Source: Chitinophaga sp. CF418
GTDB lineage: Bacteria; Bacteroidota; Bacteroidia; Chitinophagales; Chitinophagaceae
Assembly: GCF_900142925.1 (NCBI RefSeq)
Contig: NZ_FRCN01000010.1
Location: forward strand, 310,001 to 374,000
Reading direction: 5' to 3'
Length of the DNA stretch: 64,000 nucleotides
This document shows positions 8,864 to 17,276 of this stretch, in pieces. The notes beneath the pieces were generated by a model that saw only the letters and a program-made list of their open reading frames with translations, was not told where the DNA came from and made no database searches. A program made the translations under genes and the position numbers. Positions within the stretch are counted from its first letter, which is position 1. Each line of letters starts with the position of its first letter.

Positions 8864-10858
8864 TTATTTCAGGGAGTTGATCCAGTTGGCAATTTTCAAT
8901 GCATCGGTACGTGGTACCTGTGGCATTGGTGGCATTTCTGTTGCATAATCAGGCCAGTTCTGTGGCTTTGGATTAGCAAGCAGTTTCAGGATCTGCTCGG
9001 CAGAATATTTACGTTTGGCAACATCTACGTATGCAGGTCCCACCTGACGCTTATTAGCGTTGTGGCAGGCCAGGCAGGTATATTTTGCCAGCAGAGGTTT
9101 TACTTCATCGTAAGTAGGCGCTTTTGCAGCGGCGGCTGTTTTTCCAGTGGCGGCAGTTGCGCCTTTAGCAGCAGCTGCGTCTTTTGCACTGGCAGTCTTT
9201 CCTTTATCCGCTGAGGCAGGAGCAGCTGCAGTTGATTTAGCAGAATTGAATGTGCTGGCCTGGCTTAAAGGCAGCTTATCTCCTTCTGGCAGATTGTGCA
9301 GTGTATAGTAACCAGTTGGGTGTACCAGTGAATAAGAATTGTCTTTTTCACGCACGCCTTCCAGGGTGATGTTGTGAACATAATCCAGGCGCAGGCTGTC
9401 TACGATGAGTCTTACTTTTAATCCGTCTTCAGACACTTTCACACCTTTCACAGGACATTTTGCAATGTTCACCATCGGGCTTCCGTATACAGAGTGGTAT
9501 TTGTAAGTAAAGCTCTCAACTGAATAAGATGCCAGATCTTCAGCAGATTTCTTATTTACCGGCAGCGTAAACTCGATCTCAAAACCATCAGGTTTTGATC
9601 TGATCGTCTTCATTTCAAAAGGCATCTTCTCGTTCCATACCAGACGCTGTAAACCTTCGTTGGCTTCACCGGCAGAACCCCAACCACGGTTGGTTTCACC
9701 TACAAACAGTGTAGAACCATCTTTCGCCCATGCCATACGCAGTACGCCAGACTGGAAACCGCTGCGGAAGTCGAAGGATACACCCTGGTATTCACCTTTC
9801 ACTTTTTCCATTACCACACGCATGATCTTACTTTGTCCCTGGTCACCTACCAGCAGCTGGCCGGCAAAAGGACCGAAAGAACCTTCAGGGATCTGAACGA
9901 TCTCGGAGTTGGAGATACCCTGTATACCGTGCGGCAGCACTACGGCTGGCAGACGCAGTTCAGGGATCTTCTTTTTCACGTCCATCAGTGTTACGAAGGG
10001 AGCAGTTACACTGTTCTCAGGTTTGGTATAATTGCCTTTCGCGTCTTTAGGACGGCCTTCGTCTACCAATGAGAAGAAGCGCTCCTGTGTCAGTTTTACA
10101 GGGGAGTTAGCTTCTTTCGTCCAGCGTAAACCAGCAGGGTGGCCAATGAAATCGCCCTGTTTTACCTGCCATACACCGCCGGAACCGAACCAGTCGCCCT
10201 GGTTATCTGTATAGAATAATTCACCGTTGATCATACCCAGACCGCATGGAGAGCGGAAGCCGGTAGCATATGGTTCCATATGTCCGTCAGGGAAGATGTG
10301 CATCATCCAACCTCTCCAGGGCACGCGGCTTTCACCACGCCACCATTCCTGATTGCCGAATGCAACGTTGCCGGATACGAAGAAAGAGCCATCAGGCGCG
10401 AGCTTCGGACCAAAGCTGTATTCATGATAGTGACCAGACAATGGCCATGCGAATACTGTTTCATATACATCTGCCTTACCATCCATATTGGTATCTACCA
10501 GCTTGGTTAATTCACCACGCTGTGCGCAATACAAAGCGCCGTCTTTCCACACGAGGCCCAGTATTTCATGCAGGCCGGTAGCGAACTTGCGGAAGTAAGG
10601 TTTACGGCTCGTAGGGTTTTCTACAACATATACATCACCACGACGGGTAGATACGCCCAGATCACCATTCGGCAGTACTGTCAAACCGCCCACTTCCAGC
10701 AGCGTACCTTCAGGGGAAGATACCTTCAGGATCTTATAAAAATCTTCTTCTTTAGGCGTTTCCTGGGCACGAACCCCGGAAGTCACACCCGTTGCCGCAG
10801 CTATCAGCAGCGAATACAACGTGGTCTTTTTTATGAATGCCTTATAAATGTTTTTCAT
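8864..10858 (-). CDS. Secreted beta-propeller protein fused to a C-terminal cytochrome c
   Basis: This exported protein of 664 residues probably acts as a periplasmic dehydrogenase or sugar-binding electron donor; the substrate is unknown. After a signal peptide (cleaved near VRAQ) comes a sorbosone-dehydrogenase-like beta-propeller (GGLTVLPNGDLGVSTRRGDV, AYATGFRSP-type turns, LFVGETNRGWGS). An Ala/Lys/Thr-rich linker lies at about 540-590 and looks disordered. The C-terminal class I cytochrome c has the heme site CLACH at 595-599 and a likely distal Met in EMPPMP (642-645). The architecture resembles the membrane-bound dehydrogenase/heme-binding proteins common in Planctomycetes and Bacteroidota. 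It lies 19 bases downstream of a DUF1080 gene, a partnership that suggests carbohydrate oxidation. Confidence 0.85.
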   Translation of the reverse strand: MKNIYKAFIKKTTLYSLLIAAATGVTSGVRAQETPKEEDFYKILKVSSPEGTLLEVGGLTVLPNGDLGVSTRRGDVYVVENPTSRKPYFRKFATGLHEILGLVWKDGALYCAQRGELTKLVDTNMDGKADVYETVFAWPLSGHYHEYSFGPKLAPDGSFFVSGNVAFGNQEWWRGESRVPWRGWMMHIFPDGHMEPYATGFRSPCGLGMINGELFYTDNQGDWFGSGGVWQVKQGDFIGHPAGLRWTKEANSPVKLTQERFFSLVDEGRPKDAKGNYTKPENSVTAPFVTLMDVKKKIPELRLPAVVLPHGIQGISNSEIVQIPEGSFGPFAGQLLVGDQGQSKIMRVVMEKVKGEYQGVSFDFRSGFQSGVLRMAWAKDGSTLFVGETNRGWGSAGEANEGLQRLVWNEKMPFEMKTIRSKPDGFEIEFTLPVNKKSAEDLASYSVESFTYKYHSVYGSPMVNIAKCPVKGVKVSEDGLKVRLIVDSLRLDYVHNITLEGVREKDNSYSLVHPTGYYTLHNLPEGDKLPLSQASTFNSAKSTAAAPASADKGKTASAKDAAAAKGATAATGKTAAAAKAPTYDEVKPLLAKYTCLACHNANKRQVGPAYVDVAKRKYSAEQILKLLANPKPQNWPDYATEMPPMPQVPRTDALKIANWINSLK

Positions 10859-10877
10859 TTGTAGTAGTCGAAAGGAT

Positions 10878-12335
10878 TTAGAAAAGGATGGAATAGCTCA
10901 GTTTACTGTGTACAGGGATGATTAGTTCTTTTGTCGCACCTGCTTCACGAATTACAGGTTTCTCACCACCGGCATCATCTACCTGGAGATAGTAAGATTT
11001 TCCATCTATAACATACAGATCCTTTGAAGGTGTTTCTATGGTAGTACCTTCTGCGAGTTTAGCATACAGTCCTTCAACAGGTGCAGCTATGGTCAGTTCA
11101 CGGCGTATGCCATGTCCTTCAGGAAGCACACGCACAACATCAGATACTGCGGTACCATATACCTGGTAACGGAAAGCAGGCAGGTCACTCTCATCCAGTA
11201 CATAACCTTTAGGACGGTAACCAGTACCAGTGGTATCAGTCATCCAGGCAGCCTGCGGAGAAGACAGTTTGCTCAGGGTAAAGAATGGTTCTCCGAGGAG
11301 CTGTACGGCGCCACGGGGACGGGAACAGCCATTTCCCCTTTCGTGCCACATAGGTGTTGCATCGAGGAATTCACCACGCCAAACCTGTGCTACCATGCCT
11401 TTATCGAGGTCGTAGGTGTAATGCACCTTTTCAGGAGAACCTACGGAAACAGCGTGTACTACACGTTTGTTGTTTTTCACATCCATGAAGCTGCGCAGGA
11501 TAGTGTTTACCGGTGCATCTACGAGGATAGGATCTACTGTCCTGTTATTGTCATTGCCAGTACGGGCTTCGCCGGGTTTGTTAATAGTGATATTGCGGAA
11601 GGCAACAGCACCATGATCACCCTGGAGACGGAGCGGGCCGGTTGCTTTTTCATCGCCACCACCAATAGAACCACGGGTAGGGCCCATCAGCTCTACGTTC
11701 TCATGGATGGTCACACCATTCAGTTCTACCAGCAGCATACGCGCGTTAGCGGTCTTTTTGCCGGAAGCGTCGAAACGGGGCGCCTGGAAGGTGATCTTCA
11801 TATGCTGCCACAGACCGGGAGCACGGCTGGCATTCACGCGGGGAGCGTGGCCATCATATCCCTGCTGACCGGCAGGACGGCTGTCGTCCCAACGTTCGTA
11901 GATACCACCATTATCGCCTGCTTTAGACACTTTGGTGTTCCAGCTGTCCAGTAACTGGATCTCATACCTTCCCTGCAGATAGATCCCTGAATTTGAACCA
12001 GGCGCCATCATGTAGTCCAGTTCAATATCCACGTCACCATATTCCTGGGTGGAAAAAAGGTCTTTACCTGGACGTTTCTTGTCCGGCATGTTGAACAGTA
12101 CCCCGGTACCTGCTACAGCGTCCAATACATGAGGATTGTCAAGTTTGGCGGAGGCATCGCTGGTAATACTCCAGCTCTGTCCTGGCTCACGGAAGGCAGA
12201 TAGGTCCTGCAATGGCAATTTGCCTGACTGCGCGGAAACCGGATGGGCAACTGCCATTCCTATACCATAGAGGCACAGAAAACCCATCAGAGACCGGCTT
12301 GCATGATTCTTCGATCTAAGTAACATAACGTTCAA
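10878..12335 (-). CDS. DUF1080 (3-keto-disaccharide hydrolase-like) secreted protein with extra C-terminal domain
   Basis: The N-terminal half has the concanavalin-like DUF1080 fold: FSTQEYGDVDIELDYM, PGSNSGIYLQGRYEIQLLDS, and GPLRLQGDHGAVAFRNITI (about residues 90-265). DUF1080 members include hydrolases acting on 3-keto-glycosides. Residues after about 270 form a second domain (VDAPVNTILRSFMDVKNNKR, MWHERGNGCSRPRGAVQLLG) that I do not recognise. A signal peptide ends near PVSAQ. The start at 12335 is used; a second Met three codons later is also possible. It precedes the propeller/cytochrome gene by 19 bases, so the two probably form an operon in which one oxidises and the other cleaves a sugar. 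This is an inference from context. Confidence 0.83.
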   Translation of the reverse strand: MNVMLLRSKNHASRSLMGFLCLYGIGMAVAHPVSAQSGKLPLQDLSAFREPGQSWSITSDASAKLDNPHVLDAVAGTGVLFNMPDKKRPGKDLFSTQEYGDVDIELDYMMAPGSNSGIYLQGRYEIQLLDSWNTKVSKAGDNGGIYERWDDSRPAGQQGYDGHAPRVNASRAPGLWQHMKITFQAPRFDASGKKTANARMLLVELNGVTIHENVELMGPTRGSIGGGDEKATGPLRLQGDHGAVAFRNITINKPGEARTGNDNNRTVDPILVDAPVNTILRSFMDVKNNKRVVHAVSVGSPEKVHYTYDLDKGMVAQVWRGEFLDATPMWHERGNGCSRPRGAVQLLGEPFFTLSKLSSPQAAWMTDTTGTGYRPKGYVLDESDLPAFRYQVYGTAVSDVVRVLPEGHGIRRELTIAAPVEGLYAKLAEGTTIETPSKDLYVIDGKSYYLQVDDAGGEKPVIREAGATKELIIPVHSKLSYSILF

Positions 12336-12563
12336 ATAAGATTAAGTCAAAAGTGGAATAATAGAAAGTTGAGACCTTTTGACGTGCGCTAATATAGAGA
12401 TAGTTTATCGCGGACACAAGTTAATGGATGAGAATTTGGGATGAACGGGAATATTTATTGGTGAAATATTAAACGAATTGTTAAGCATTTTTTTACTTTC
12501 GCCGCTTGGCTCAGTCTATATACCAGAACTAGTAATCAATAACCAACCGACACACCATCCTAT

Positions 12564-14774
12564 ATGCGCAAGATCTTTACAATTGTTCTCTCCTGTTCAA
12601 CCATTGGTGTTTATGCTCAAAACTACAGCGGCATTGTGTATGACCGTGAAAAGCGTCCATTGCAGGAAGCCACTGTCTATAACCTGCGTACCGGCGCTCA
12701 CACGCATACCAATGAGACAGGCGTTTTCCGGCTAAAGGACGGACAACAGGGAGATACATTGAAGGTGTCACATGTTTCCTGCAAGACACAACTCGTAGTA
12801 CTCGATAATTTATCTCAACACATTACACTGGAACCTTCTAATCTCGAACTGAATGAAGTGGCCATCACTTCTAACATCAGACATCTGAACATCATATCAG
12901 ATATTGATCTCAAGACCAACCCTGTCAAGTCTTCCCAGGAACTGCTACGCAAAGTACCTGGCCTGTTCATTGGTCAACATGCAGGAGGCGGTAAGGCTGA
13001 ACAGATCTTCCTGCGTGGATTTGACATTGATCATGGTACTGATATCAATATCAGTGTAGATGGCATGCCGGTTAATATGGTTAGTCATGCACATGGACAA
13101 GGCTATGCAGACCTTCACTTTCTCATCCCTGAGATCATTGAGAATATTGACTTTGATAAAGGCCCCTATCATGCGGATAATGGCAATCTCGCTACCGCAG
13201 GATATGTGGCTTTCAAAACAAAGGAAAGGCTTGATAACAGCAGCATAACCCTGGAAGGCGGCAAGTTCAATACCTACAGGACCATGGGTATGTTTAACCT
13301 CGTAAATGATGATAAACAATCTGCCTATCTAGCGGCAGATTACCAGATGACGGATGGTTATTTTGTATCTCCGCAAAACTTCAACCGTATTAACCTGATG
13401 GGTAAGTATACTGCTTACATGGAGAATAACGATAAATTGTCCGTATCTGTTTCACACTTTAACAGTAAATGGGACGCAAGCGGACAGATACCACAAAGAG
13501 CTGTTGATGCAGGACTGATCACACGTTTTGGTGCTATTGACGATACCGAAGGTGGTCATACACAACGTACCAATGTTAACCTCCAATATCTCAAACATGT
13601 GGATGCGAATACCTTTGTGAGAAGTACCGCTTTCTACAGCCGTTATGATTTTGAACTGTATTCCAATTTCACCTTCTTCCTCGAAGATCCTGTAAACGGA
13701 GACCAGATCAGGCAGAAAGAGAACAGGAGTGTTTTTGGATTTGAATCGGAGTTGAATAAGAGCTTCTATCCAGGAAGAAATCCACTTGAATTGAAAGTGG
13801 CTGCTGGATTACGCAATGACGATGTGAATAATATTGAGCTATCGCATACGGTGAACAGGAAAACAACACTTGAACAACTAAAGCAGGGAGATGTCAATGA
13901 GACCAACCTCTATGCTTATGCAAGCGCAGAATACAAAGTCGGTAAATGGCTCATCAACCCGGCAGTACGTGTTGATCATTTCAAATTTGATTATGTAGAT
14001 AAACTGGCGGTTACTTATGCTACACAAACACAAGGTAAATCTATTGTAAGTCCTAAACTCAACTTCCTGTATAATCCAAATGACAAGATCCAGTATTTCT
14101 TAAAACTGGGCAAAGGATTTCATAGCAATGATACCCGTGTTGTAGTTGCAGAGAAAGGACTTGAAACATTGCCTGCTGCTTATGGTGCAGACCTTGGATT
14201 GGTATGGAAACCTGTATCGAAGCTGGTTGTGAATACAGCGCTGTGGTATCTGTTCATGGAGCAGGAGTTTGTATATGTGGGCGATGCTGGTGTAGTGGAG
14301 CCCAGTGGTAAAACCACCCGTAAAGGAATTGATCTGGGTGCACGTTATCAGTTAGGTAAATGGATCTTCATCAATGGTGACTTTACCTATACGCACGGCC
14401 GTTCCAATGATGCGACCAAAGGCGAAGACCGTATTCCGTTAGCGCCGGTAGTGACAGTGGCTGGTGGTGTGAGTATTCATCATCCGTCAGGTATTAATGC
14501 GGGTATCAATACAAGATATCTTGGTCATCGTCCGGCTAATGAAGACAATAGCATTGTGGCAAAAGGATATTGCATAACTGATGCGAATATCAGTTATCAG
14601 TATAAGCAATTTACTATTGGTGTGATCACGGAGAATATTTTCAATACTGCCTGGAATGAGACACAGTTTGCAACGGAAAGCAGGTTGAAGGATGAAGCAG
14701 CACCGGTGACGGAGATACATTTTACACCGGGTACACCGTTTAATATCAGGGGGACGTTGACGTATAGGTTCTGA
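12564..14774 (+). CDS. TonB-dependent outer-membrane receptor
   Basis: This predicted outer-membrane active transporter has 736 residues. A signal peptide (MRKIFTIVLSCSTIGVYAQ) is followed by a carboxypeptidase-regulatory-like domain (YSGIVYDREKRPLQEATVYN to about residue 95). The plug domain includes SSQELLRKVPGLFIGQHAGG and IFLRGFDIDHGTDINISVDG. A 22-strand barrel ends in the aromatic C-terminus FNIRGTLTYRF. It has no SusD partner, so a small ligand such as a metal complex, siderophore or vitamin is as likely as a glycan. It diverges from the DUF1080/cytochrome pair with 228 bases between, which permits but does not prove shared regulation. A perfect 16-bp hairpin terminates it. Confidence 0.93.
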   Translation: MRKIFTIVLSCSTIGVYAQNYSGIVYDREKRPLQEATVYNLRTGAHTHTNETGVFRLKDGQQGDTLKVSHVSCKTQLVVLDNLSQHITLEPSNLELNEVAITSNIRHLNIISDIDLKTNPVKSSQELLRKVPGLFIGQHAGGGKAEQIFLRGFDIDHGTDINISVDGMPVNMVSHAHGQGYADLHFLIPEIIENIDFDKGPYHADNGNLATAGYVAFKTKERLDNSSITLEGGKFNTYRTMGMFNLVNDDKQSAYLAADYQMTDGYFVSPQNFNRINLMGKYTAYMENNDKLSVSVSHFNSKWDASGQIPQRAVDAGLITRFGAIDDTEGGHTQRTNVNLQYLKHVDANTFVRSTAFYSRYDFELYSNFTFFLEDPVNGDQIRQKENRSVFGFESELNKSFYPGRNPLELKVAAGLRNDDVNNIELSHTVNRKTTLEQLKQGDVNETNLYAYASAEYKVGKWLINPAVRVDHFKFDYVDKLAVTYATQTQGKSIVSPKLNFLYNPNDKIQYFLKLGKGFHSNDTRVVVAEKGLETLPAAYGADLGLVWKPVSKLVVNTALWYLFMEQEFVYVGDAGVVEPSGKTTRKGIDLGARYQLGKWIFINGDFTYTHGRSNDATKGEDRIPLAPVVTVAGGVSIHHPSGINAGINTRYLGHRPANEDNSIVAKGYCITDANISYQYKQFTIGVITENIFNTAWNETQFATESRLKDEAAPVTEIHFTPGTPFNIRGTLTYRF

Positions 14775-14797
14775 TCCTGACGTGAATAACATTTTCA

Positions 14798-14837
14798 GGG
14801 GCTAAACTAAAAGTAAATTGTCTTTTAGTTTAGCCCC
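14798..14837 (+). terminator. Perfect 16-bp stem terminator behind the TonB receptor
   Basis: GGGGCTAAACTAAAAG (14798-14813) pairs perfectly with CTTTTAGTTTAGCCCC (14822-14837) across an eight-base loop, followed by TTTTTA. Confidence 0.92.
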
Positions 14838-15071
14838 TTTTTATTTTTCTAAAGTCCGCATTTCACTCATGTTCATTTTGTTCACTTCTGACAACTTCCA
14901 ACCATTGCATTCCTTTTGTTGCTGTTAACTGGTCATTAACTCATTTACAAATAAAAAAGTTGATTTTTGATTTTGCATGGCATTGTTCATTATCTTGTAA
15001 ATTGCATGTCTATTTCAATCATCTCTGGTGTGTATTCACGTAGTTAATCCGCAACTTCTAAACAGAGATAA

Positions 15072-15632
15072 ATGGCAACTGCAGTTAAAATCAACTTCAA
15101 CGATGTTTATGATATTAATACAGCATCCCGCGAAATGAGATCGGCTAGTTTTGACACAGAGCTTGTAGATGGAAGTAAAAAAAAGCTAATGGTAACAATA
15201 AGTGATCAAGCGCATGAATTAATGCCTGATGTCTATAATTTAGCATTTGGTCCGCTAAATGCAAACGGTAAGATCGACGATAAAGCACAAATAAAACACA
15301 GGGACTATTCGAAAGCCTTTTCTACCATTCTTTTTCATGCCCGGTCATATCTGGCCAATAATCCCGATCATTATCTGGGAATTGATGGTTCCAACAATTC
15401 AAGGGCTTTGCTGTACTATAAAATCATCCTGGACAATTTCGAGTATCTAAGCAACCACTTCAATATGGGGGCAATGAAATATTATGTAAGAATCACCAGA
15501 TTTGGTAAAAACCAATATGAAAATCCATTTGATTTTAAGGATGTTAAATCCGCTGTTGTAAAAATCACACGGGACAGTCCAAGGTATCCGGAATTCCTGT
15601 ATAACTATTTTATTTTTACAAAAAACAATTAA
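15072..15632 (+). CDS. DUF6934-like protein of unknown function
   Basis: This 186-residue cytoplasmic protein has no signal peptide. Its core (VYNLAFGPLNANGKIDDKAQ, DYSKAFSTILFHARSYLANN, RALLYYKIILDNFEYLSNHF) resembles the DUF6934 family of Bacteroidota, whose function is not established. The recognition is from memory of the pattern VYNLxFGD..IDD and R..LY, and is moderate. The gene is more AT-rich than its surroundings. It is followed by a 60-residue reading frame after 39 bases and then by a small element with inverted ends, so it looks like a portable cassette. A toxin-antitoxin or defence role is conceivable but unproven. Confidence 0.6.
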   Translation: MATAVKINFNDVYDINTASREMRSASFDTELVDGSKKKLMVTISDQAHELMPDVYNLAFGPLNANGKIDDKAQIKHRDYSKAFSTILFHARSYLANNPDHYLGIDGSNNSRALLYYKIILDNFEYLSNHFNMGAMKYYVRITRFGKNQYENPFDFKDVKSAVVKITRDSPRYPEFLYNYFIFTKNN

Positions 15633-15671
15633 TGCGTATCAATAAACTAATAAAAAATAAAAACTTTTACG

Positions 15672-15854
15672 ATGAAAAATGATACAATGGAAGACAAGGT
15701 TAATGTCTTTGGAAAAAACCAGACAGCTGATATACCAGTTAAGCCCCCAAGACTTGTAAGTGGTAAATCATCGCTGGCTCAGTTCATTAGAACCAAAGAA
15801 CAAGCAGATGAACTTATGGAGGCGTTAAACAAAGCTTTTAACAAAGTTCCATAA
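15672..15854 (+). CDS. Small 60-residue protein, partner of the DUF6934-like gene
   Basis: This short protein is charged and probably partly unstructured at its N-terminus (VNVFGKNQTADIPVKPPRL). It ends in a predicted amphipathic helix (TKEQADELMEALNKAFNKV). It follows the DUF6934-like gene by 39 bases on the same strand and shares its AT-rich composition, so the two are probably cotranscribed. I do not recognise the family. The size and position would suit a regulatory partner or antitoxin; this is inference only. Confidence 0.6.
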   Translation: MKNDTMEDKVNVFGKNQTADIPVKPPRLVSGKSSLAQFIRTKEQADELMEALNKAFNKVP

Positions 15855-15866
15855 AAAGAACCCGTC

Positions 15867-15976
15867 AAAGAGGTTGTCAAAAGTGGCTTGATGGCTCTGA
15901 GAATTTCTTATACCGAAATTTTCTCCATCAGGTACCCGAATAAAATCAGGGTAAAGTTACTTTTGACAACCTCTTT
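15867..15976. mobile_element. 110-bp MITE-like element with perfect 18-bp terminal inverted repeats
   Basis: AAAGAGGTTGTCAAAAGT (15867-15884) and ACTTTTGACAACCTCTTT (15959-15976) are exact inverse complements. The 74 bases between them have no coding capacity. The ends resemble the GAG(G/A)YTGTC..AAAA termini of IS1182/IS5-type elements as I recall them, so a non-autonomous derivative is likely. No clear target duplication is visible. The right end followed by T7 could also act as a terminator for the DUF6934-like pair. Confidence 0.55.
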
Positions 15977-15997
15977 TTTATATCTTATAGCATCCTC

Positions 15998-17209
15998 TCA
16001 TCTGATCTTTTCCACAAACCTCTTCGTCGCATCCTGATAAACATTTACAAAATGCGTACGCACCATGTCTGCTTCTGCAGTTGATGCATTTGCCAATTTC
16101 AAAGTAATCTTTCGCGATGGCAGCAATGGCATATGACAATCTACACAATTATCAGCCAGCACTATTCCTGCCGGTGGTTTGTAGGAACAGGAATCATGGG
16201 CAACACCATTTACATTATGACAGCTGATACAGCGCTGAGAAAATGCCGCCATGTTCTGCCGCTCACTGACGTGTACATTATGACAGGAGGAACAGTCAAG
16301 TTGTGCCGTCATTTTAAAACATCTGCAGGCTGTCAGCAAGCCATACTGGTTACCATGAACATCCAGGTTTCCGACAGTGTCGACATCATAGTTTGGTGTT
16401 GAATAATCCTCCAGTTTTTGCCCTACCATAAAACTAAAAGCAGGCTGTGTATGCTTTCTTAACCCCGAATGACATTGTGCACAGGCATCCAGACGTTGCT
16501 GACGCGACAAGTTTTTTGTACTGATAATATTGCTGGCAGTCTTCGCCTCCGGATGCTGTGTATGGAATGCGACATGCGCAGCGCCGGGACCATGACATCT
16601 TTCACAATCGACACCATACAGGAGTGTTTTTTTGTCGAAAACGGTGCTTCCGTCTTTCTTTTCTTTTGCTTCAACGTAGGTGGCGTGGCATTCCAGGCAG
16701 GTGGCAGGAATAGGTCTGTCAAAACGAATATAGTTTTCCGAATATCCCGGGCTGTTGCACCAGTCATTGGCTGGCGTAAAATAAGATACCGGTAGCTGGA
16801 ATAGCCTGTTTTTGTCCCAATACAGGTAGGTCTGCCCTTTTCTCCCGGAACCGATCACAATACCAAATGCCCTCTGTTCTGTAGGGATGCCATTCATGTA
16901 AGCTGTTTGCAGGAAAACATCTTTCTTCTTTTCCAGTTCCACCACCATCCATTGATTGTATACAAACTGGTTTTTACCGGGCGTAAAGCTGCCTTTAATA
17001 TGTTCATCATCCGGAAGTGCGGAAGTCAGGAAATGAGCCGTATGGCGGCTGCTTTTGAAGATATCACCATGGCAGGAGGCACATGCTGCCGATCCGGCAA
17101 AAGCCGGGGTTTCTGTTGTCGATGACACAGGTCCGGGATTAAAGGCAGCGCATATAATGCTGCCTGTGAATATCACAGATACAATTATTAAAAATATGAG
17201 ACCTTTCAT
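15998..17209 (-). CDS. Seven-heme cytochrome c family protein
   Basis: This exported multiheme cytochrome of 403 residues has a hydrophobic N-terminus (MKGLIFLIIVSVIFTGSIIC) acting as signal or anchor. It carries seven CxxCH sites: CASCH (43-47), CLECH, CERCH, CAQCH, CSSCH, CISCH and CVDCH. The first site in GSAACASCHGDIFKSSRHTAH and the CERCHGPGAAHVAFH segment are typical of the cytochrome c554-like group. It would act in periplasmic electron transfer. No terminal reductase, quinol dehydrogenase or maturation gene is adjacent, so its partner is unknown. It lies downstream of the RNA-repair pair but is separated from it by a terminator. Confidence 0.88.
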   Translation of the reverse strand: MKGLIFLIIVSVIFTGSIICAAFNPGPVSSTTETPAFAGSAACASCHGDIFKSSRHTAHFLTSALPDDEHIKGSFTPGKNQFVYNQWMVVELEKKKDVFLQTAYMNGIPTEQRAFGIVIGSGRKGQTYLYWDKNRLFQLPVSYFTPANDWCNSPGYSENYIRFDRPIPATCLECHATYVEAKEKKDGSTVFDKKTLLYGVDCERCHGPGAAHVAFHTQHPEAKTASNIISTKNLSRQQRLDACAQCHSGLRKHTQPAFSFMVGQKLEDYSTPNYDVDTVGNLDVHGNQYGLLTACRCFKMTAQLDCSSCHNVHVSERQNMAAFSQRCISCHNVNGVAHDSCSYKPPAGIVLADNCVDCHMPLLPSRKITLKLANASTAEADMVRTHFVNVYQDATKRFVEKIR

Positions 17210-17240
17210 TGTTACTGTATGATCATATAAGTAACAAAGA

Positions 17241-17270
17241 GAAGGCCGGTAAGGTTATAACCGGCCTTCT
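17241..17270 (-). terminator. Hairpin terminator behind the RNA-repair operon
   Basis: GAAGGCCGGT (17241-17250) pairs with ACCGGCCTTC across a short loop, immediately downstream of the HD-Pnk stop on the minus strand, with TCTCTTTG following. It has T-rich flanks on both strands. Confidence 0.75.
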
Positions 17271-17276
17271 TTTATT

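Noticed and set aside
11112..11954. Plus-strand open frame of 280 residues inside the DUF1080 gene
   Set aside because: The DUF1080 frame on the minus strand has signal peptide and family motifs; the antisense frame has none.
12478..12501. Promoter of the TonB receptor at TTG..TACTTTCG
   Set aside because: The spacing is 13 bases and the downstream element has a mismatch, so it does not fit the consensus.
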